Assembly: GCA_002408105.1 (NCBI GenBank)
Contig: DHQM01000172.1
Coordinates: 1-33,992 of the forward strand
Reading direction: 5' to 3'
DNA: 33,992 bases
From: Gammaproteobacteria bacterium UBA5338
GTDB lineage: Bacteria; Pseudomonadota; Gammaproteobacteria; Pseudomonadales; UBA5862
Shown here in pieces: positions 28,144 through 33,992 of this stretch (the stretch's first letter is position 1; each line of letters begins with the position of its first letter). The notes beneath the pieces were generated by a model. It was not told where the DNA came from. It did no database searches and was given only the letters and a program-made list of their open reading frames with translations. The position numbers were made by a program, and so were the translations under genes.

Positions 28144-28971
28144 ATGCTGGGGCTCAATGTTCGCGCCGCGTTGTTGTCGCTTGCTCTGCTGGCGGTTCTG
28201 CTGCTTCTGTGGGAAGGGCTGAACCGCCCACCGGAAGTCGAAGCCGCCCTCACCGAGTATGAACTGCTGATGGGCGGCGCCGCGCCCCAGGCGCGGGTGC
28301 CCACCCCATCGGAGGTCGGTGCGCTGGCCGTGCAGGAACTCAGTGACCCCTTCTACGACAAGGGACCCAATGACAAGGGCATCGGACTGCAGATGCTCTA
28401 CTCGTTGAAGCGGGTGATGACCGGCTACCTGCTGGCCGCACTGATCGCAATTCCGGTTGGCTTTCTGGTCGGCATGTCGCCACTCATGCACAAGGCGCTG
28501 GACCCTTTCATCCAGGTGCTCAAACCCATCTCGCCCTTGGCCTGGATGCCGTTGGCACTGTTCATCCTGAAGGATTCGGAAGTCTCCGCGGTGTTTGTGA
28601 TCTTCATCTGCTCCATCTGGCCGATGTTGATCAACACCGCCTTTGGTGTCGGCTCGGTCAAACAGGACTACCTCAATGTCGCCCGCACGCATGAACTCGG
28701 ACGCCTGCGCACTGCAGTGCTGGTGGTGTTGCCGGCTGCGGCCCCCACCATCCTCACCGGTATGCGCATCTCGATCGGCATCGCCTGGCTGGTCATCGTC
28801 GCAGCGGAAATGCTGGTCGGCGGCACCGGCATCGGCTACTACGTGTGGAACGAATGGAACAACCTCGATCTCACCGCGGTGGTCTTCTCGATCCTCATGA
28901 TCGGGCTGGTGGGCATGGCGCTGGATGCCCTCCTCGGCACTGCCACCACCCTGGTCCAATACAAGGAATGA
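28144..28971 (+). CDS. cynB: Cyanate ABC transporter permease (NrtB family)
   Basis: The 275-residue inner-membrane permease has a long N-terminal helix (residues 5-25), a roughly 60-residue polar periplasmic part including VPTPSEV, then five or so helices. The ATPase-contact loop reads DYLNVARTHELGRLRTAVLVVLPA-like (about 178-200), matching the E-A-A region of the SsuC/TauC/NrtB class. It starts 2 bases after the cynA stop and is followed after 7 bases by the ATPase gene. It would form the membrane channel for cyanate import with CynA and CynD. Confidence 0.92.
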   Translation: MLGLNVRAALLSLALLAVLLLLWEGLNRPPEVEAALTEYELLMGGAAPQARVPTPSEVGALAVQELSDPFYDKGPNDKGIGLQMLYSLKRVMTGYLLAALIAIPVGFLVGMSPLMHKALDPFIQVLKPISPLAWMPLALFILKDSEVSAVFVIFICSIWPMLINTAFGVGSVKQDYLNVARTHELGRLRTAVLVVLPAAAPTILTGMRISIGIAWLVIVAAEMLVGGTGIGYYVWNEWNNLDLTAVVFSILMIGLVGMALDALLGTATTLVQYKE

Positions 28972-28978
28972 CCACCCC

Positions 28979-29941
28979 TTGAGCCCCTATTTCCTCAATG
29001 CCCAGGGCCTGACCAAACGCTACCCGGCACCGCGCGGTGGCCAGCCGTTGACCGTGTTCGAAAACGTGAGTTTTGGCCTTAGCAAAAGCGAATTTGTCTG
29101 CGTCATTGGCCATTCCGGCTGCGGCAAGTCCACCATCCTGAACATACTCGCTGGCCTGGACGATGCCACTGAAGGCGTGGTGCTGATGGAGGGGCAGGAG
29201 CTCAGCGGGCCAAGTCTGGAGCGTGGGGTTGTGTTCCAGAATTACAGCCTGCTGCCATGGATCTCAGCGCTCAAGAACATCACCTTTGCGGTGCGCTCAC
29301 GCTGGCCGGACTGGTCACGCGAGCAGGTACTGGCCCACAGCCGCAAGTACATCGACCTGGTGGGGCTCGGCGGCGGCGCCGAAGCGCGGCGCCCGGCACA
29401 ACTGTCTGGTGGCATGCGCCAACGGGTGAGCATCGCCCGCGCTTTCGCCATAGAGCCAAAGCTCCTGCTGCTGGACGAGCCCTTCGGGGCATTGGATGCC
29501 CTCACCCGCGGCATGATTCAGGAGGAGCTGGTTCGCATCTGGGAGCAGACCAGCCAGACCGTGTTCATGATCACCCACGACGTGGACGAGGCGATTCTGC
29601 TGTCCGACCGGATCCTGTTGATGACCAACGGACCTAAGGCTCACATCGCCGAATCCGTGGCCGTGAATTTGCCCCGCCCGCGCGACCGCAGCGAAATCAT
29701 CCATCACCCGGACTACTACCCGATTCGGAACTACATCGTCGAATTCCTGGTGCGCCGCTCGAAGGAGCTGACCCGGCAGAGCGCCAACCAGGAAAGCGCC
29801 CCCCAACCGGGCACGGGCCTGCGCTACCCGAGGGAGGTCGACCCCCTGAACACCCCTGCTTCACCGCGTGCCGAACCTGACCCCGGGCCTAAGGCTTCGG
29901 CCGCAGTGACCGCGGGCACGCTGAGAAAGCCATCCCACTAG
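28979..29941 (+). CDS. cynD: Cyanate ABC transporter ATP-binding protein (NrtD family)
   Basis: The 320-residue ATPase of the transporter has Walker A GHSGCGKST (44-52), the Q-loop VVFQNYSLLPW, signature LSGGMRQRVSIARA, Walker B LLLLDEPFGALDALTR and switch His MITHDVDEA, all intact. The likely start is TTG 28979 with AAGGAA about 10 bases upstream, giving MSPYFLNAQGLTKRYP. An ATG at 28925 lies inside cynB and is less likely. Beyond the ATPase core, about 50 C-terminal residues rich in Gln, Pro and Ala look disordered and are longer than in common NrtD proteins. The gene is 25 bases ahead of cynS. Confidence 0.9.
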   Translation: MSPYFLNAQGLTKRYPAPRGGQPLTVFENVSFGLSKSEFVCVIGHSGCGKSTILNILAGLDDATEGVVLMEGQELSGPSLERGVVFQNYSLLPWISALKNITFAVRSRWPDWSREQVLAHSRKYIDLVGLGGGAEARRPAQLSGGMRQRVSIARAFAIEPKLLLLDEPFGALDALTRGMIQEELVRIWEQTSQTVFMITHDVDEAILLSDRILLMTNGPKAHIAESVAVNLPRPRDRSEIIHHPDYYPIRNYIVEFLVRRSKELTRQSANQESAPQPGTGLRYPREVDPLNTPASPRAEPDPGPKASAAVTAGTLRKPSH

Positions 29942-29966
29942 CCTCCGATCCACTGAGGAGATTTAC

Positions 29967-30461
29967 ATGAGCACAGCCCTTGTGTCCCAACCACCCGCCA
30001 GCGCCTTGGCCGAAACGATGATGAGCAAGGAGGCAATGACCGAAGCCATCGTCACCGCCAAACTGGCCAAAGGCCTCACTTGGAAGGCCATCGCAGAACA
30101 ACTCGGCGTCGGCGACATCTGGCTCACCTCCGCCTGCTTCGGTAAAAACAGCATGCCGGGTGCGCTTGCCGACAAACTATGCGCTCTACTCGACCTGCCT
30201 GGATCCGTCAGTGCTGCCCTGCAGGTGTTCCCCCACAAAACCTGGGACCAAGCGATCCCACAAGACCCACTCATCTACCGTTTTTACGAAGTCGTTGGCG
30301 TGTACGGGGACACCATCAAGGAGATCATCCACGAGAAATTCGGCGACGGCATCATGAGTGCCATCGATTTCGCCATGCACATCGAAAAAGAAGAAAACCC
30401 GGCAGGCGATCGCGTGGTGGTCACAATGAACGGTAAGTTTCTCCCCTATCGGTCCTGGTGA
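29967..30461 (+). CDS. cynS: Cyanase (cyanate hydratase)
   Basis: The 164-residue enzyme converts cyanate and bicarbonate to ammonia and two CO2, by way of carbamate. The catalytic residues R105, E108 and S131 ([17 protein letters not shown] and the GIMSAIDF segment) correspond to R96, E99 and S122 of E. coli, with a constant offset of nine. The N-terminal helical domain is followed by the C-terminal dimerisation domain ending [11 protein letters not shown]. The ATG has GAGGAG upstream (GAGGAGATTTAC). It is encoded immediately after the transporter, so imported cyanate can be used as nitrogen source or detoxified. Confidence 0.98.
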   Translation: MSTALVSQPPASALAETMMSKEAMTEAIVTAKLAKGLTWKAIAEQLGVGDIWLTSACFGKNSMPGALADKLCALLDLPGSVSAALQVFPHKTWDQAIPQDPLIYRFYEVVGVYGDTIKEIIHEKFGDGIMSAIDFAMHIEKEENPAGDRVVVTMNGKFLPYRSW

Positions 30462-30475
30462 GCGGTGCGAGCCCG

Positions 30476-30949
30476 ATGACTGAATCGAAGCGCCCGCCCC
30501 TACCACCCTTCACCACTAAAACCGCGGTGGAGAAGGTGCGCCTAGCCGAAAATGCGTGGAACAGCCGCGACCCAGAGAAAATCGCACTTGCCTACACCGA
30601 GGACACCCACTGGAGAAACCGGTCCGAGTTCCTGAACGGACGCGAACAGGTCATCGCCTTTCTCACCCGCAAATGGGAACAGGAGCTCGACTACCGCCTC
30701 ATCAAAGAGCTGTGGTGCTTCGCCGAAAACCGCATCGCAGTGCGCTTCAAGTATGAATGGCGCGACGACTCCGGCAACTGGTACCGCGCCCAGGGCAACG
30801 AACTGTGGCAATTCGACCCCCAAGGGCTGATGGAGCGGCGCGAGGCCAGCATCAACGACATTCCCATTGATGCGGTAGACCGCAAGTTCCTTTGGCCCCA
30901 AGGTCCCCGGCCTGGAGATTACCCGGGTCTGAGCGAGCTTGGAATGTAA
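30476..30949 (+). CDS. NTF2-like fold protein of the DUF1348 family
   Basis: The 157-residue protein matches DUF1348 over its length: [20 protein letters not shown] (near residues 20-39), [20 protein letters not shown] (about 46-65), and the closing [20 protein letters not shown]. Such SnoaL/NTF2-type cones bind small molecules, but no reaction is known for this family. The ATG at 30476 gives the usual family N-terminus; a GTG at 30458 overlapping the cynS stop by 4 bases would add six residues. Being 14 bases from cynS, it is probably the last gene of the cyn operon. A role with cyanate products is only an inference. Confidence 0.85.
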   Translation: MTESKRPPLPPFTTKTAVEKVRLAENAWNSRDPEKIALAYTEDTHWRNRSEFLNGREQVIAFLTRKWEQELDYRLIKELWCFAENRIAVRFKYEWRDDSGNWYRAQGNELWQFDPQGLMERREASINDIPIDAVDRKFLWPQGPRPGDYPGLSELGM

Positions 30950-31040
30950 GGGCGCACGCGCGAGCATTGCCTGAGTCGTGGTGTAACGGCGCGCTTGAGC
31001 GCACCGCATGCGGCCACAACCTAACAAGCCCCGCCGCGGG

Positions 31041-31730
31041 TCAGGCGACCACCCCAAACAGCCAGCCCACGGCTGCTGTCATCGCCATGGCCAAGGCACC
31101 CCAGAAGCTGACCCGCACGGCCCCCCGGGCCACGGGCGCACCACCCGTGCGGGCAGCGATTCCACCCAGCACCGCCAGAAAAACAATCGACAGCAGTGCA
31201 ACCGCAACGATGAGGCGGTCGTAGGGGATGGTCCAAGCGGTGAGCAGCGGGAGCGCTGCCCCCGCCGTAAAGGTGCCGGCTGAGGCCAGCGCCGCCTGGA
31301 GCGGGCGGGCTTTGACGGTCTCGGTGATTCCGATCTCATCGCGCGCGTGGGTTTCCAGTGCATTGGTGGCCATCAGCTGGGCCGCGACTTCAGCCGCGAG
31401 CTGGGGCGTTAGCCCCCGCTGAACGTAAATTTCGGCAAGCTCTTGCTTCTCTTCGACGGGATTCTCTGCAAGAGAACGCCGTTCCAGCGCGAGGTCTGCC
31501 TTTTCAGTATCCAACTGAGAACTCACGGAGACGTACTCGCCCGCCGCCATTGAGATCGCCCCTGCCACCCACCCGGCGACCCCGGCCAGCAAAACAGCGC
31601 TCTGGGTCGTCTCCGCCGCTGCAACCCCGATGATGAGGCTTGCGGTTGATACGATTCCGTCGTTCGCGCCCAACACCGCGGCGCGCAGCCAGCCAACGCG
31701 GTGGGAACGGTGCTGCTCGTGAATGCTCAT
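31041..31730 (-). CDS. VIT/CCC1 family metal transporter
   Basis: The 229-residue membrane protein is of the VIT1/CCC1 family of Fe2+/Mn2+ transporters. It starts like its relatives, HRVGWLRAAVLGANDGIVST (residues about 10-29), continues with GAISMAAGEYVSVSSQLDTE, and has an acidic cytoplasmic helical region (about 80-130) that binds metal in known members, then three hydrophobic helices. ATG 31730 is chosen because it fits the family length; the frame is open to 31862 but the extra 44 residues look non-homologous. Bacterial members export or sequester iron or manganese. It is convergent with the cyn operon. Confidence 0.88.
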   Translation of the reverse strand: MSIHEQHRSHRVGWLRAAVLGANDGIVSTASLIIGVAAAETTQSAVLLAGVAGWVAGAISMAAGEYVSVSSQLDTEKADLALERRSLAENPVEEKQELAEIYVQRGLTPQLAAEVAAQLMATNALETHARDEIGITETVKARPLQAALASAGTFTAGAALPLLTAWTIPYDRLIVAVALLSIVFLAVLGGIAARTGGAPVARGAVRVSFWGALAMAMTAAVGWLFGVVA

Positions 31731-31884
31731 GGATTGTGGGGGCTCTTCTTTTCCCGATCGCAACGGCTGGGCAGGCTTCGTGGTGTGGGGGGCGGGGGTC
31801 GTTCTCTGAGATTCACCAAAGGCCATGATTGAACCAAGCACTGGCCCGACCCATCCGTGCACCCACTACAGCAGACAGGCCGAT

Positions 31885-32409
31885 TCAACGGAGGTCGATC
31901 CTGTACAGCACGTGACGACGCAAAGGGCTACCCGCACAGACAGCGGGGTGGTCAAACTCATACCCATCTGTGGACATTCCAATCTTTTTCATCACCGCAA
32001 TCGATCGGACGTTGATCGCGGCTGTAAATGAAACAATCTGGCGAAGATTCAGGGTGCGTTTGGCGTGGTGCAGGCATGCCCCTGCAGCCTCCGTCGCGTA
32101 TCCCTTACCCCAATGGGGTTTGTCCAGCCGCCAAGCGACCTCAACTCCAGGAAAAAACTCGAACACCTCTTCGACGGGCTGCAAGCCGACAGCGCCGATA
32201 AACTCGCCAGACGACTTCAACTCGACCGCCCATATGCCCCAACCAGTTCTTTGGAGTGCATCGCGCAGCCTTGTCGCAAGCCTGTCACTTTCTGACTTGG
32301 ATAGCACATCCGGGAAGAATTCCATGACGTCCGGATCGCCGTTCAGCTTTGAAAAGGGTCCGAAATCGTCATCCTGCCAACCTCTCAAAAGCAGCCGTTC
32401 GGTCTCCAT
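31885..32409 (-). CDS. GNAT family N-acetyltransferase
   Basis: The 174-residue protein is of the RimJ/RimL-like acetyltransferase group. It starts METERLLLRGWQDDDF, the usual N-terminus, and its acetyl-CoA site lies at WRLDKPHWGKGYATEAAGA (about 110-128), where the R/Q-x-x-G-x-A motif reads HWGKGYA. INVRSIAVMKKIGM near residue 147 is also typical. The ATG at 32409 has AGGTGG 4 bases upstream; a longer frame starting at 32460 lacks this support. The acceptor is unknown: a small molecule or a protein N-terminus are both possible. Confidence 0.85.
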   Translation of the reverse strand: METERLLLRGWQDDDFGPFSKLNGDPDVMEFFPDVLSKSESDRLATRLRDALQRTGWGIWAVELKSSGEFIGAVGLQPVEEVFEFFPGVEVAWRLDKPHWGKGYATEAAGACLHHAKRTLNLRQIVSFTAAINVRSIAVMKKIGMSTDGYEFDHPAVCAGSPLRRHVLYRIDLR

Positions 32410-32593
32410 AATTCCACCTGTATCCAGACCGAAGCGCGAACCTGTCCAACACATCGGCATCGGCTACAACGTTTTTTTCACCTGGGAATTTGATGCACGC
32501 CCACCAAGGAACACACGAGGCAGAACGGCCACATTGGCCCGCACGAAAGCAGCGCTCCACACCGAGATATCTGACCTGCACCACCTTCGACGA

Positions 32594-32977
32594 TCACGGT
32601 TGAAACTCGTAACACAGCTCTACCACCTCAAACAGGTTTCCCTCAGGATCCAGATAACTGGCAACCCGTCCGAACCCTTCATCATGAGGGGCCGCAACTT
32701 CCACTGCTCCCGATTCGGCAAGAACGTTCAACGTATTCTCCAGGCTTTGTACGTTGAAAGCGATTGAGGTCGCCGAGTTGCCAACACCCGAGCGATTGAG
32801 GTTTGCAGCTGGATGAATTCCAAAGTGAACCTCGCCGATGTCTGCCCCGTAGTGTGGCAGCAGGCCTCCGTGATCCTCACGCACGAACTTCAAGCCTAGG
32901 ATCTTTTCGTAAAATGCCGACAACCCTTCCGGATTGCTCGACGCGATGATGACTCCACAAATCGAACGAGCAGACAT
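32594..32977 (-). CDS. VOC (glyoxalase/bleomycin resistance) superfamily protein
   Basis: The 127-residue protein forms a single vicinal-oxygen-chelate unit: beta-alpha-beta motif starting CGVIIASSNPEGLSAFYEKI (about 7-26), EVHFGIHPAAN at about 49-59, and YLDPEGNLFEVVEL at the end. The metal-ligand Glu near the C-terminus (NLFEVVEL) is present, while the usual first His after the start is replaced by Ile or Cys, so metal binding is uncertain. ATG 32977 has AGGAAGGG 6 bases upstream. The substrate is unknown. Confidence 0.82.
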   Translation of the reverse strand: MSARSICGVIIASSNPEGLSAFYEKILGLKFVREDHGGLLPHYGADIGEVHFGIHPAANLNRSGVGNSATSIAFNVQSLENTLNVLAESGAVEVAAPHDEGFGRVASYLDPEGNLFEVVELCYEFQP

Positions 32978-33143
32978 GTTGGCCCTTCCTGTTCAAAGTC
33001 ACGGGGTTGGACGGCGCCACCCACCCGAAGCGCCCGCGGTTTGAGCGCGCGGGTGGCATGGCCCCGCTGCCCCGAACCGCTGCGCGATCGGAGCAAGCAG
33101 TGATGCGCCGCCGCCCACCGAAACAGCACAAGACCTCCCGCAA

Positions 33144-33860
33144 CTAGCCGATAACCACGAGCTTCCCGACCATTCCAAGGAGAAATCCAGCAACGGCACC
33201 GAATGGCGGCGCCCAGTGATTTTTGAGCTTGGATTGTGGCGCAATGTCTTGAAAGATCAGGTAGAGAATGCCGCCAGCAGCAAACAGCATGAGGGCGGAA
33301 ACAACCTGGGGATGGCTCGATAGCACAAAGTAACCGAGCAGACCTGCGGCTGGGCCCAACAAGGCCATCAAACAGAACGCACCCAATATTCGCCGTTTCG
33401 AATAATGCGCGGCGGACATGAGCTCCCGGTACGCGTTGAACCCTTCAGGAAGATTCTGCAGCGCGATGATCCCTGCAAGCAACAGGCCGGATCCCTTAGA
33501 AACAACAAAAGCCGCCCCGAGCGCCAAAGCCTCCGGCACGAAGTCGGCCAGCATCGCGACCAGTTGACTGGCGGGCGTCGCGCGGGCGGAGAGCTGCATG
33601 TCGACAAACATGAAGGCCATTCCACCACCTGCGAAACAGAATGCGACCACCAGTGGATTCAAACTCTTGGTCCCTTCGGGCACCAGCACCAATGCCACCG
33701 CCGCCAAGAGCGCGCCACCCCCAAAGGCAATCACCCCATGGCGCACTTCAGTTTCTAGCCAGTGCGGGTGAATTCGCTCAACCCCCGCGATGGCTGCGCC
33801 GACTGGAATGGCAGCCCCAGCGAGCAGCGTCAAACCTACGATCTGTACCCATTCACTCAT
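33144..33860 (-). CDS. ZIP family metal transporter
   Basis: The 238-residue membrane protein has eight hydrophobic segments in the ZIP pattern. The two membrane metal-site helices read DFVPEALALGAAF (about 106-118) and ALQNLPEGFNAYREL (about 133-147). In ZupT the corresponding positions start with His (H-N-x-P-E-G); here they have Asp and Gln, so the protein belongs to a ZIP subgroup with a different first shell and its metal may not be Zn2+. ATG 33860 has AGGTCG upstream. The 132 bases to the window end contain no gene I recognise. Confidence 0.85.
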   Translation of the reverse strand: MSEWVQIVGLTLLAGAAIPVGAAIAGVERIHPHWLETEVRHGVIAFGGGALLAAVALVLVPEGTKSLNPLVVAFCFAGGGMAFMFVDMQLSARATPASQLVAMLADFVPEALALGAAFVVSKGSGLLLAGIIALQNLPEGFNAYRELMSAAHYSKRRILGAFCLMALLGPAAGLLGYFVLSSHPQVVSALMLFAAGGILYLIFQDIAPQSKLKNHWAPPFGAVAGFLLGMVGKLVVIG

Positions 33861-33992
33861 TGATTTCGACCTGATTTGTCCGCCATCCGCTGCCAGTGTC
33901 TGCTGGGCACCACAAAAGCGTGCGCATGCCTTGACACCTTCTACAACGATTCCACCGACGGAAGAACGCCTTCAGTCAGCCCAGTACGAACG

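Overview
The window reads as chromosome of a GC-rich (roughly 60-65%) Gammaproteobacterium. Supporting this are an E. coli-like bacterioferritin, a DeaD helicase with a DbpA-type RNA-binding domain, a YaiI-family protein, a Klebsiella-like OadGAB sodium pump, linked HDOD and GGDEF-EAL signalling genes, and a protein with a VPxPA-type sorting tail. Codon use and GC look even throughout. I found no insertion sequence, phage gene, CRISPR array, tRNA or rRNA. The genus cannot be named from the sequence alone; the gene mix resembles Chromatiales-type or marine gammaproteobacteria (inference).

Layout. 1-3132 (+): tail of a small protein, an HDOD protein and a GAF-GGDEF-EAL c-di-GMP protein, overlapping head to tail. 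3155-6397 (-): oadG-oadA-oadB, a Na+-pumping oxaloacetate decarboxylase, with a good sigma-70 promoter. Divergent from it, 6688-9573 (+): iron genes bfd, bfr, and hmuU-hmuV without an adjacent binding-protein gene. 9733-11825 (+): a dienelactone hydrolase-family protein and an MgtC/DUF4010 membrane protein. 11856-15261 (-): an AMP-forming long-chain acyl-CoA synthetase, an exported tandem OB-fold protein and a YaiI-family protein. 15422-17161 (+): DEAD-box helicase. 17189-18883 (-): Na/Pi-cotransporter-like protein. 19109-19765 (+): cytochrome b561-type protein. 19766-20512: 747 bases without a confident gene, but holding a 12-codon ORF with an excellent ribosome binding site followed at once by a perfect 10-bp hairpin. 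20513-21841 (+): exported phytase-like esterase-fold protein with a sorting tail. 22031-24226 (-): katG.

24461-30949 is the best-defined functional unit. It is a cyanate uptake and detoxification locus matching the cynFABDS plan described in Pseudomonas pseudoalcaligenes: a PAS-AAA+-Fis sigma-54 activator (minus strand), then substrate-binding protein, permease, ATPase and cyanase (plus strand), plus a DUF1348/NTF2-like gene tightly linked after cynS. The intergenic region carries a near-perfect -24/-12 sigma-54 promoter, with inverted repeats 70-120 bp upstream that fit activator sites. Cyanate would be imported by the ABC transporter and converted with bicarbonate to ammonia and CO2, so the locus can supply nitrogen.

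31041-33860 (-): four genes on one strand, namely a VIT/CCC1-family metal transporter, a GNAT acetyltransferase, a VOC-fold protein and a ZIP-family transporter. No wholly novel multigene defence or mobile system is visible. The observations most worth pursuing are the small ORF-hairpin unit near 20.1 kb, the Cys/His-rich pre-Tat extension and the DUF1348 gene of the cyn locus, a His-to-Gln change at a metal-ligand position in OadA, and several unassigned palindromes in intergenic DNA.
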